From Polaromonas hydrogenivorans (lineage in GTDB: Bacteria; Pseudomonadota; Gammaproteobacteria; Burkholderiales; Burkholderiaceae_C): a DNA stretch of 64,000 bases. The first letter of the stretch is position 1. The number at the start of each line of letters is the position of its first letter. Below, in pieces: positions 7,865 through 15,637 of the stretch. Where the stretch lies: NCBI RefSeq assembly GCF_040105105.1, contig NZ_CP157676.1, forward strand, positions 317,946-381,945. The letters are read 5' to 3'. The notes under the pieces were generated by a model that saw only the letters and a program-made list of their open reading frames with translations, had not been told where the DNA came from and ran no database searches. The position numbers and the translations under genes were made by a program.

Positions 7865-8829
7865 GGCAGGCGGCGTTTGCTGCGCGAGTGCTGCTCGAAG
7901 CGCTGGCTCGCAAGTTGCAATAGCTCAGGCGTGGCCTTGAGGTATACCTGCGTACCAAGGACGCTCTGGTGTCCGAGATAGGCCGACAGCCACGGCAGCT
8001 TCGCGTGCACGTCCACGCCTTCGACGGCCCAGGCGGTCAGCCGATGCACGGCAAAGGCATGCCTGAACTCGTAAGGCCTGGCGCCCGAGCGACCGCGTGG
8101 CGGCTTCAAGCCGAGATCGCGTAGCAGACCTCGCAACGCCTCCGAGGCCGCACGCACGGTGAGCGCTGATCCATCGCGACGGATGAACAGTGTCAAGGGG
8201 TCGTCGGCACCGCTTGCCGCCAGGACTTCCTCGCGTTGGCGCAGGTAGTGACGGAGTTCGAGGACCAGATCTTCGCGGATCGCCAGGATGCGCGAGCGCC
8301 CTTTGCTTCGTTGCACTGTCAGGACGGCTCTGCGCAGATCCACGTCGGCCAGGTGCAGCTTGGTGGCCTCGCCCAGCCGCATCCCGGTGCAGTACAGCAC
8401 GAGCGTGAGCGCGCGCAACATCGCCCCCCACATGTTTCGACCCTCGTGCCTCGTGGCGGCGTCCAATAAGACAAGCACCTCTTCGCGGCTGAAGATATAG
8501 GGCACAAACACCGACTCCTTGACCGGTGCCACCGCGTGATCGGGGACAAAGCCATGCGGATCGCTGCGGCGGCGGAAGAGGCACAACTGGCGCACCACGC
8601 CGAACTCGTTGCCCACCGTGATGGCCTTGCGGCCCTCGATTCGCGTTGCCCACTGCGTCACCGCCTGGTCCAACGCCACCGGCCGTTCGCCGTACTGGTC
8701 ACGCACGAAGCGCACGAAACTGTTGAGCACGAACTCGGCGCGGCCGTAGCCCATGCCCATGGCCCGCTTGAACGCCAGGAACTGCGTTGCGTCGTGGGCC
8801 AGGATGTCGGCGGTAACCTTTGTGTTCAT
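7861..8829 (-). CDS. RIT2 tyrosine recombinase B
   Basis: This is the middle gene of RIT2, 322 residues. Arg I lies in YCTGMRLGEATKLHL. The box II region reads RPYEFRHAFAVHR, so the first histidine of HxxR is tyrosine, whereas RIT1 B has HDLRH. The remaining motifs are SAYLGHQSVLGTQ and VYLKATPELLQLA. As in RIT1 B, an extended loop (WAVEGVDVHAKLPW) separates boxes II and III, which marks the B class. The gene overlaps A and C by four bases each, so all three proteins are probably made in step. Confidence 0.9.
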   Translation of the reverse strand: MNTKVTADILAHDATQFLAFKRAMGMGYGRAEFVLNSFVRFVRDQYGERPVALDQAVTQWATRIEGRKAITVGNEFGVVRQLCLFRRRSDPHGFVPDHAVAPVKESVFVPYIFSREEVLVLLDAATRHEGRNMWGAMLRALTLVLYCTGMRLGEATKLHLADVDLRRAVLTVQRSKGRSRILAIREDLVLELRHYLRQREEVLAASGADDPLTLFIRRDGSALTVRAASEALRGLLRDLGLKPPRGRSGARPYEFRHAFAVHRLTAWAVEGVDVHAKLPWLSAYLGHQSVLGTQVYLKATPELLQLASQRFEQHSRSKRRLP

Positions 8830-10061
8830 CGCGGCACCGGCAAAGAGACCTCGCGCAGCGACTGCGTCGCAATGCGCACGTAGGCCGATACCGAATCCGC
8901 AGCGCGATGGCCGAGCAGATCCGACAACACTTGCGCCTTGGTGCCTACGTCGAGTTGCCGCGCGGCGAACGAGTGCCGCAAGACGTGGCTGCCCAGGTAG
9001 GGAGCTTTGATGCCGGCGGCCTTGGCATGTTTGATGAGAATGTGCCGCACCGCCGACGACGCCGTGAGGGCGCCGAACGGCACCTTCATCTGGACGAACA
9101 CATGCCGTGTGGGTAGGTGTGGTGGACGCCCATTGCGCAAGTACCGGGCCAATACCTTGGCCACCGGGGGAAGCAGGGGCAGGACGAAGTTGACACCGGT
9201 CTTCGGGCGCGACATCTGAAGCGTGCCGGCGCTCCAGTCGATGTCTTGCAGTTGCAAGCCGATCACTTCACCGGCGCCCAGGCCGTAGGTGCTCATCATT
9301 AACAGCAGCGCGTGGTCGCGCAGCCCGCACGCCGTGCTCGTGTCCACCGCACGCAAAAGTCGCTGGACGTCCTCCCAAGGCAAGGCCCGCCGCGGCCGTT
9401 CAAACTTCGGCTGCACCGGTGAGATCACTGCATCGGCCAGGTCAACGCGAATGCGCCCGCTGGCCAACAGGAACCGGGCAAAGGATCTGACCGTGCTGGC
9501 GATGTCGGCTGTCGTCGAGCGGGCATAGCGACCGGCGCACTCGATGAGGAAGGCGTCGATGTCGGGTAAGCGCAACCGGCGCCAGGTCTTGCCTGAACGC
9601 CCCAAGTGCTCGAGCAGCTTGCCGACGTGGTCGAGCTTCTTGTGGATCGTGACTTCGGGGTTGCCGCGCTGCTGCCCAAGCTGGGCAGCGTAATCGCGCA
9701 GGACCGCCGTTGCCGGCGGCGCACGGCGTTCGATGGGCCTCCACGGTGGTACCGGCATGCCCATGACCTCGTAGACGCGGCGCAGCGAGCGCATCGACGA
9801 ACTCGCAAGACTGAGATTGGCGGTGTTGATCCGGCGTGAATGCCCGTACCAGGCTTGGAAACGCTTGACCCCATCGCGCGTTAGCTCGGCGGCTTCATCA
9901 AGACCGAGGGCACGGCAGTAGCGTCGGAACCGACCGATCCACTGCAGGTATTGCTGCGCGCTGCTCTGGCAAACACAGCGATCGCCGCGCCACACGCGCA
10001 GGATGTCCCGAACACGGGGCGTGGGCTCGGATTGCTGTGTCCTGGATGACGGAGTGACCAT
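8826..10061 (-). CDS. RIT2 tyrosine recombinase A, catalytic Arg I replaced by Gly
   Basis: This is the first gene of RIT2, 411 residues. The core-binding part includes QQYLQWIGRFRRYCRALG and a second SAM-like segment near residue 165 (AFLIECAGRYARSTT). Box I reads STYGLGAGEVIGLQL: where RIT1 A has GMRRGE, this protein has GLGAGE, so the first catalytic arginine is absent. Box II (GSHVLRHSFAARQL), DLLGHRAADSV and the tyrosine in SAYVRIAT are present. The substitution suggests a structural or DNA-binding role, with cleavage by partners. The start at 10061 is an ATG; the leader runs to the terminal repeat at 10206. Confidence 0.88.
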   Translation of the reverse strand: MVTPSSRTQQSEPTPRVRDILRVWRGDRCVCQSSAQQYLQWIGRFRRYCRALGLDEAAELTRDGVKRFQAWYGHSRRINTANLSLASSSMRSLRRVYEVMGMPVPPWRPIERRAPPATAVLRDYAAQLGQQRGNPEVTIHKKLDHVGKLLEHLGRSGKTWRRLRLPDIDAFLIECAGRYARSTTADIASTVRSFARFLLASGRIRVDLADAVISPVQPKFERPRRALPWEDVQRLLRAVDTSTACGLRDHALLLMMSTYGLGAGEVIGLQLQDIDWSAGTLQMSRPKTGVNFVLPLLPPVAKVLARYLRNGRPPHLPTRHVFVQMKVPFGALTASSAVRHILIKHAKAAGIKAPYLGSHVLRHSFAARQLDVGTKAQVLSDLLGHRAADSVSAYVRIATQSLREVSLPVPR

Positions 10062-10185
10062 ACAAGCGACATACGCGAACCAGGCCAGATCGGATGCAAG
10101 GATCCATAGAATTCGCCGGATTTATGTGGGGTGACGCGCCAGGCCTGCTCCTCGTGCGGACAGTAACCTCATGCGTCGAGCCCCG
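10062..10185 (-). promoter_or_regulatory. RIT2 leader upstream of the first recombinase
   Basis: This is non-coding sequence between the first RIT2 gene and its terminal repeat. It contains TTCGCCGGATTTATGTGGGG at 10112-10131, which resembles the RIT1 end (target octamer plus AATTTATGTAGCGG). That suggests a subterminal recombinase-binding site shared by both elements. No clear promoter hexamers were seen. Confidence 0.4.
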
Positions 10186-10206
10186 GATAAAACTGCACTC
10201 GGGATA
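10186..10206 (-). repeat. RIT2 right terminal inverted repeat
   Basis: This is the exact inverse of 5657-5677. It is followed by the inverted target copy ATGAGCC. Confidence 0.92.
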
Positions 10207-10240
10207 ATGAGCCTTATCTGGAGCTCCAGATAAGGCTCAT
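10207..10240. repeat. 34-bp perfect palindrome at the RIT2 right junction
   Basis: The arms are ATGAGCC and GGCTCAT (target), enclosing TTATCTGGAG and its inverse CTCCAGATAA. The inner halves resemble the terminal repeat start (TTATCCCGAG). The architecture is the same as at 5570-5601, with unrelated target and element sequence. Confidence 0.93.
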
Positions 10241-10837
10241 GCCCGGAGAAAATACTATGAAATCCACAAGGGCCAAGGCGAGATGCCCGGCACGCTGGCG
10301 CACCAGGCGCTGCTGCGCATCGGGGTGCTGTACGCCATCGAAAAAGATATCCGGGGCCAGCGTGCCGAGGAGCGCCGGCGCCAGCGGCAAAGCCGCGCCC
10401 GGCCCCTGGTCGAGGCGCTGCACGGCTGGCTCCAGCAAGCCCTGGGCCAGCTCTCGGCCAAGTCGTCCATGGCGCAGGCCATTGGCTACTCGCTCAACCA
10501 TTGGCAGGCGCTCACGCGTTTCGTGGACGACGGGCACATCGAGATGGACAACAACGCGGCCGAGCGGGCGCTGCGCGCGGTCGTCCTCGGGCGCAAAAAC
10601 TACCTGCACTTTGGCTCGGACGCCGGCGGCGAGCGCGCCGCCGTCATCTACACCCTGATCGGCTCGTGCAAGCTCGGCGGCATTGACCCTTATGCCTACC
10701 TGCACCATGTGCTGGGGCGCATCGCCGACCATCCGATCAACCGGATTGACGAGTTGCTGCCCTGGCGGGTGGCCGAGCGGCTCAGGCCTGCGTGGCAAGC
10801 TGCCCAGGAAACGCAGGAAATGGCGCGCGCGGCTTGA
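10241..10837 (+). pseudogene. tnpC: IS66 transposase TnpC, 3' fragment
   Basis: These are the last 198 codons of TnpC, starting ARRKYYEIHKGQGEMPG. The fragment holds the catalytic glutamate motif MDNNAAERALRAVVLGRKNYL and the conserved end segment (GSCKLGGIDPYAYLHHVLGRI). Joined to 1226-2187 and 5602-5656 it gives 537 codons without a frameshift, so tnpC was intact until the RITs arrived. Internal ATGs (for example at 10283) could still yield a C-terminal peptide, but it would have no transposase activity alone. Confidence 0.92.
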
Positions 10838-10881
10838 TGCGTGCCACAGCGCATCCACCGATTTCGCTAAAGTAGCCAAAC

Positions 10882-11508
10882 ATGACTGCCAAGCTGCACC
10901 GACTGCCAGGAGGCGCGAAGAAGTCCGGGGCCAAAACCTCGGCCCATGCCAGCGGCGGGCTACGCGCCTACCAGCTCCATATCGAGCTCGAAGGGGTGTA
11001 TCCCCGGGTCTGGCGCCGCCTGCTGGTGCCCACCACGATCGATCTCTCGCGCCTGCATGTCGCGCTCCTGTGGAGCACGGGCTGGCAAGGCGGGCACCTG
11101 CATGAGTTCGTCTTTGCCGATGCCAGCTACGGTCCGTTGGAGCCCGACTGGGACTTGCCCGAAGGCGTGATCGATGAGTCCACCGTCACGCTGGAAGAGG
11201 CGCTGGGCGCGCGCAGGACGTTCCTCTACGTCTACGACTTTGGGGACAACTGGCGCCACAAGGTCAAGGTGGAGAAAACCGTCACGCTCGGCGCGCCGTT
11301 GTCGCTGGCGCTGTGCCTGGCCGGAGAAAACGCCTGTCCGCCCGAGGACGTGGGCGGCGCGCCGGGCTACCAGGACTTCCTGGAAGCACTGGCCGATCCA
11401 GCCCACCCGGAGCACGACGAGCTCAAGGAATGGATCGGCCGCCCGTTTGACCCTGCCGCATTCGACGTGGCCGAAATCAACCAGTGGCTCAACCACACAG
11501 AGTCTTGA
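10882..11508 (+). CDS. pRiA4b ORF-3-like protein, IS66 passenger
   Basis: This 208-residue protein of the plasmid pRiA4b ORF-3 family (PF07929) has unknown biochemical function. Signature segments are YQLHIELEGVYPRVWRRLLV, the LHVALLWSTGWQGGHLHEF region, FLYVYDFGDNWRHKVKVEK and the tail DFLEALADPAHPEHDELKEW. It lies 44 bases after tnpC and inside the IS66 terminal repeats, so it is a passenger of this element. Related genes occur in some other IS66 elements. The frame is intact. A role in transposition is possible but unproven. Confidence 0.85.
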   Translation: MTAKLHRLPGGAKKSGAKTSAHASGGLRAYQLHIELEGVYPRVWRRLLVPTTIDLSRLHVALLWSTGWQGGHLHEFVFADASYGPLEPDWDLPEGVIDESTVTLEEALGARRTFLYVYDFGDNWRHKVKVEKTVTLGAPLSLALCLAGENACPPEDVGGAPGYQDFLEALADPAHPEHDELKEWIGRPFDPAAFDVAEINQWLNHTES

Positions 11509-11539
11509 ATTTCAATATGGGTACTGGGCGGACGGTTAC

Positions 11540-11547
11540 TCACTACC
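11540..11547. repeat. 8-bp target site duplication of IS66, right copy
   Basis: TCACTACC is identical to 226-233 and directly abuts the IS66 right terminal repeat. Confidence 0.92.
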
Positions 11548-12020
11548 CGGTTCATCAGCAAATGCAAAGCCCTCCCAGTTGGCCTGAACTGCCTGAGCAG
11601 CGCCCCTGCGACGAGTCGTGTGCCTGGCCTGTGGGGTTATTTTCGACAACCAGATGAATTTGGTCTTTCGCCCGCCCCTGGACCGCCCGCTAGCCTGGGG
11701 GGCCGCTTTTTTTAGCGTCCCGGTGCACGTCGGAATGCACCTGATGCTGGTCCAAGCCGATGGCTTCAAGCCTGATGCGCGGAATCTGGACTCGCTGCAA
11801 CTGGCACGCGCTGCAGTCGTCCAGCCTGGGTTCCGAACCTCATGCGGGCGTCAACGGTGTGCCCTTTACCCAATTGCTTTGGCAGGCCGCGCCAATTGCA
11901 GCCGTGCTCGATCACGTCAAGCAGGGCATTGAGTGGCTGTCAATTTGGCAAAGTGACATTGCCGCGCGGCTCCGGCAGGCGGTGCGCAATTCTTTCGCAG
12001 GGGGTTTGGGTGAGTGGCAT
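11540..12020 (-). pseudogene. IS5-family transposase, 5' portion (relic)
   Basis: The minus strand reads MPLTQTPCERIAHRLPEP, then after an in-frame stop LLDVIEHGCNWRGLPKQLG and, further on across frameshifts, VHSDVHRDAKKSGPP and GRSRGGRKTKFIWL. These match the N-terminal DUF4096-like part and the middle of IS5-group transposases. The gene is broken by a stop, by frameshifts and finally by IS66, beyond which it resumes at 233-103. This accounts for the gene-poor stretch between IS66 and 12084. Confidence 0.75.
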
Positions 12021-12083
12021 GGCCGGATTTTTCAGCCTGTGTGCCTATGCTGTCTGGTGTTAACAAGCCCACCGTCAGGCTGC

Positions 12084-13674
12084 CTACTTCTGTGCTGCCA
12101 CGAAGGCTGCGGCCTCGCGGCCCGCTATTCGCCCGAATACGGACCCAGACGTCAAGCCCGCTCCACCGGGATACTTGACGTAATACAACCCCCCCACCAT
12201 CTCTCCAACGGCATAAAGACCTTGCAGAGGTGGCCCCTCGACAGACAACACTTCTGCCGAGGTATTGATGGCCAGACCGCCAAAGGTGCAGGTAATTCCG
12301 GTTGTCACCTCAAAAGCGGTGAACGGCCCCTGTTCCAGAGGAACCGCCCAGTTGGTCTTGTCAATCTGCAGCCCATTCGTTCTCAAGCCGTCTTTTATTC
12401 CCGGGTTGAACGCGCAGCTTCTGTCAACGGACGCGTTGAACTCGCGAATGGTCCGCGCGAGCCGTTCCCGGTTGACGCCCTCAATTTTTTGAATCAAGCC
12501 GTCCAGGGTGTCCGCTGTGATGCGGGTCGCATGCTTCACGCGGTATTCATTGGGCAAAAGTCCCGATGTTTTTGCGTCGAAGATCTGCCATCCAATGCCT
12601 CCGGGCTGGCGAAGCAGTTCTGCGCCCATCCGCGAGTAGGTGTAATTGCGAAAATCCTCCCCCTCGTTGATGAACCTTTCTCCGTTGGCGTTGACCACGA
12701 TTCCGAGCGTGAAATAGTTCTTTTGCTGATCCAGGAGATCAATGTCACCGAACTCCGGCGCGTTGGCATCGTAGAAAACGCCGTGGCAACCTGACCAGTG
12801 ACCCTTGGCGCGCGCACCATGCCTCATTGCCAGGCCAATGCAGTCGCCCGTGTTGTAACGTGAGCCACGGACCTTGGCCAAGTCCCAGCCAGGCCCAAGG
12901 TAACTTGCGCGCCAGGCAGCGTTGGCATGAAAGCCTCCAGCGCCGAGCACGACCGCCCCTGCCCTGATCACTTTCATTTCTCCCCCCACCTTGGCGACCA
13001 CGCCGACGATCCGGCCATGCTCAATCACCAGGTCTTGCACATTGTGGTCGTAAGCGATGGTCACGCCTGCTCGGGCAGCTCTTCGATAAAGAGCCTCCAT
13101 CAACCCCACACCACCACCGGACACCTCGATGGTCAGACCGCCCCAGAACTTCTGTCGGCCCTCGATCAGATAACTCTGGCGTCCATAGCTGGGAATGAAC
13201 CGAACACCTTGCGATCGCAGCCATTCCATGGTTTCAAAGCTGCTGTTAACCAATAACTCAATCAGATCGGCATCAGCACGCAGGCTACTCATGCTCATCA
13301 GTTCATCGAAAAACTGGCTTTTGGGATAGGTTCCGAAGTCAGATTTAGCTTTGTCTTCCGCAGACAAATCTGGCACCAGCCGCTCGATGTCGTCACCATT
13401 CTCGTAGGCGACTCTGAATGCGCCCCCTGTAAATGCCGAATTCCCTCCACGCGCGGCTTCAGGTGCGCGCTCAAGGACAAGCACAGTAGCCCCGCTTTCA
13501 GAGGCGGACAGCGCAGCGCACATCGCGGCGTTGCCACCACCCACCACAATGACGTCAACGATTGCTGTACTGGCAGCCGAATCTTCTGGGTTTTTTAACA
13601 ATTGCAATTTCGTCTCCGGGAACAATAATGGGCAAGAATTTCGAGGGACTAAAAATTCCTGCATGACTAAGATG
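12084..13674 (-). CDS. FAD-dependent dehydrogenase, TcuA/fumarate-reductase flavoprotein type
   Basis: This flavoprotein of the FAD_binding_2 family has about 530 residues. The dinucleotide-binding motif is IVVGGGNAAMCAALSASESG, followed by LVLERAPEAARGGNSAFTGG. Near the C-terminus are ITCTFGGLAIN and YAVGEMVGGLYYVKYPGGAG, which resemble tricarballylate dehydrogenase TcuA more than classical fumarate reductase. Such enzymes oxidise C-C bonds next to a carboxyl or keto group. The gene is last in a minus-strand cluster with two Bug receptors and an SDR, suggesting uptake and oxidation of an organic acid. The start is uncertain: ATG 13674 is used, with an alternative TTG at 13697. A steroid- or cyclohexanone-type dehydrogenase is another possibility. 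Confidence 0.75.
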
Positions 13675-13800
13675 CTTAAAAGAGCTGGACGTACCAAACT
13701 GCGTTAGCGCATGGGTACAAACCTCGCACCGCGGCATTGGGGCCTGGTCAGACCGCTCCAGCATGACACGCCTGTAGAAGAACACCGCAGGCGCCCCAAT

Positions 13801-14772
13801 TTACCGCAGGCCACCAGTCTTATCGACCAAGGTCTTCCAAAACTCCAGGTCGTTTTTGATATAGATGGAGAAGGTTGCAGGGTCTTCAACAATGAGGTCT
13901 GCGCCCTGCTCCAGAAAGCGGGCCTTAAAGTCCGCTGACAGTGAGGCTTTTTTCAGCGCCGCGTACAACCTGGCGACGACGGCAGGAGGCGTTTTGGCTG
14001 GCGCCAGAAGACCGTTCATGGTGCCCATTTCCATTCCATGAACACCGCTCTCCTCGAATGTGGGAACCTTGGGCAACGCAGCAAGGCGGCGCGGGCTTGC
14101 CACCGCGACTGCGGCGACTCGATCCGTTTTGAGCATGGCCTGGGCGGATGTATACGTCGTGAAAGTCAGTTGCACCCGGCCCGCTGCGACGTCGGTGAGC
14201 GCGGGGCCCGCGCCGTTGTAGGGAACGTGGGTCATCTCCAGTCCGGCAACCGACTTGAAAAGTTCTCCGGCGAGGTGGGGAGCACCACCGGCACCACTGG
14301 AGGAGAAATTGAATTTGCCTGGACTCGCGCGGATGGTGGTCACGAGATCCTGCAAGCTCTGATCCTTGACCTGGCTGGACTTGATAAGCACTAAGGGCAG
14401 AAATGCGACGCGTGAAATAGGAACGAAATCGCGCTTCACATCGTACGGTACAGGCATCAAGGCGGGGTTGGCTGTGAGATTGGTCGAGGTGTAGAGCAAT
14501 GTATAACCATCTGCCGGGGCTTTGACCACGGCTTCAGCACCAATGTTTCCGCTGGCTCCTGGCCGATTTTCCACCATGACAATCTGTCCAAGCTCCTTGC
14601 CAAGCGCATTGGCGACCTCCCTGGCCAACAAGTCCGTGCTGCCTGCCGCCGCGAAAGGAACGATAATTTTTATAGGTCGGACGGGATACTCGCCCTGAGC
14701 CAAGGCAGGCGCAGCGAACGCGCCGAGAATCGTTACAGCGGCCAGGCTTTTCATCACAAAATCAATACGCAT
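13801..14772 (-). CDS. Bug/TctC-family periplasmic substrate-binding protein
   Basis: This 323-residue protein has a clear signal peptide (AAVTILGAFAAPALAQ) and the Bug fold signatures YPVRPIKIIVPFAAAGSTD, VMVENRPGASGNIGAEAV and a domain-2 segment HVPYNGAGPALTDVAAG. Family members bind carboxylates or aromatic acids in the periplasm and feed tripartite tricarboxylate (TctAB) carriers or sensors. No TctA/TctB gene is present in the window, so this is an orphan receptor, as is common in Burkholderiales. It lies between an SDR gene and the flavoprotein gene, all on the minus strand. Confidence 0.9.
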   Translation of the reverse strand: MRIDFVMKSLAAVTILGAFAAPALAQGEYPVRPIKIIVPFAAAGSTDLLAREVANALGKELGQIVMVENRPGASGNIGAEAVVKAPADGYTLLYTSTNLTANPALMPVPYDVKRDFVPISRVAFLPLVLIKSSQVKDQSLQDLVTTIRASPGKFNFSSSGAGGAPHLAGELFKSVAGLEMTHVPYNGAGPALTDVAAGRVQLTFTTYTSAQAMLKTDRVAAVAVASPRRLAALPKVPTFEESGVHGMEMGTMNGLLAPAKTPPAVVARLYAALKKASLSADFKARFLEQGADLIVEDPATFSIYIKNDLEFWKTLVDKTGGLR

Positions 14773-14835
14773 ATCTCACCTTAAAAAATGATCGTTGGCT
14801 CCGTGCTCGCAGCAAGGAACTCTCCAAAGAGTCGA

Positions 14836-15609
14836 CTAGAATTTTCCTGCTGAGGCGCCGCAGTCAATGAGCAGGTTGTGTCCAGTGATTGACTTGGCTT
14901 GCGCTGAGGACAAATACAAAACCGCTTCAGCAAAATCGCCGGCATCGGGCAGGTGTCCCAAAGGCAACGATTTTTCGGTGGCGCTCATGGCCTCCTCCAC
15001 ATTGGTTGTGACGCCCGCCAGTTGATTGCGTAGAAACGGCGTATCGGTGGCGGCAGGGGAAATCGCATTGACGCGCACGCCCTGCGCGCCAAACTCAAGC
15101 GCCAGCGCCTTCATCATGCCCACGATGGCGTGTTTGCTGGCGGTGTAAACGCTGCGCTGGGAGCGCGCAGTCACGCCCTGCAACGAGCAGGTGAAAATCA
15201 GGGAACTGGATGGCCCCTTGACCAAGCTGCGCAGAGCAGACTGCGCCGACAGCAAACTGCCTGTCACGTTGATATCAATGGTTCGCCTGATCTGCTCGAC
15301 AGATGCGTCCAATAGACTGCCCGAGAAGCCGGCGCCGGCATTTGCCAAAAATATATCGATCTCCTGCTCAAAAAACCGCTCTGCTTCGCGGATCAGGTTT
15401 TCGTTGTCTGCAGGCCTTGAAATATCACAAGCCACGGCAATGACTCGCTTCCCATCCGGATCCATGCGCCGGGCCACCTCTTCGCCGCGCTCTTCGTTCA
15501 CGTCAGAGATCACAACCCGTGCGCCCTCTTCGTAGAGCCGCTTCGCGGCTACGGCACCCAGACCTCCAGCGCCGCCCGTGATCACGGCGCACCGACCAGC
15601 CGCCCTCAT
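14836..15609 (-). CDS. SDR-family oxidoreductase
   Basis: This 257-residue classical short-chain dehydrogenase has the cofactor motif TGGAGGLGAVAAKRL near residue 11. An acidic residue after the second strand (VVISDVNEE) favours NAD. It also has NAGAGF, the catalytic Ser in IFTCSLQG and YTASKHA, and the C-terminal ITGHNLLIDCGAS. The substrate is not evident from sequence. It lies between two Bug receptor genes in the minus-strand cluster, so it probably oxidises a hydroxy-acid intermediate of the same compound. Confidence 0.88.
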   Translation of the reverse strand: MRAAGRCAVITGGAGGLGAVAAKRLYEEGARVVISDVNEERGEEVARRMDPDGKRVIAVACDISRPADNENLIREAERFFEQEIDIFLANAGAGFSGSLLDASVEQIRRTIDINVTGSLLSAQSALRSLVKGPSSSLIFTCSLQGVTARSQRSVYTASKHAIVGMMKALALEFGAQGVRVNAISPAATDTPFLRNQLAGVTTNVEEAMSATEKSLPLGHLPDAGDFAEAVLYLSSAQAKSITGHNLLIDCGASAGKF

Positions 15610-15637
15610 TGGGCGATTCCAAAAAAATTAGAGAGGT

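Larger units (their letters stand above)
5657..10240 (-). mobile_element. RIT element 2 in tnpC, containing IS630
   Basis: This is a second RIT with its trio on the minus strand. Terminal inverted repeats are 21 bp and perfect (5657-5677 and 10186-10206, beginning TATCCCGAGTGCAG). The target heptamer GGCTCAT flanks directly at 5650-5656 and 10234-10240, with an inverted copy ATGAGCC at 10207-10213. The 20-bp palindrome between the two right copies is TTATCTGGAGCTCCAGATAA. Removing 5657-10240 rejoins tnpC in frame (CWAH then ARRKYYEIHK). About 75-80 bp inside each end is a CCACATAA motif; the left one is the IS630 target. Confidence 0.9.
234..11539 (+). mobile_element. IS66-family element carrying nested RIT and IS630 insertions
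   Basis: The ends are imperfect inverted repeats: GTAAGCGTACGACGAGTACC at 234 and, inverted, GTAACCGTCCGCCCAGTACC ending at 11539 (16 of 20 identical). They are flanked by the 8-bp duplication TCACTACC. The element encodes tnpA, tnpB, a tnpC broken in three pieces, and a fourth passenger gene of the pRiA4b ORF-3 family. Subtracting the two nested RIT insertions (2188-5601 and 5657-10240) leaves about 3.3 kb. It landed in an IS5-family transposase gene. Because tnpC is broken, the element should not move by itself. Confidence 0.92.

Noticed and set aside
11618..12794. Long plus-strand open frames across the IS66 right flank and the flavoprotein gene
   Set aside because: They are antisense to the IS5 relic and to the well-supported minus-strand flavoprotein and show no family features.
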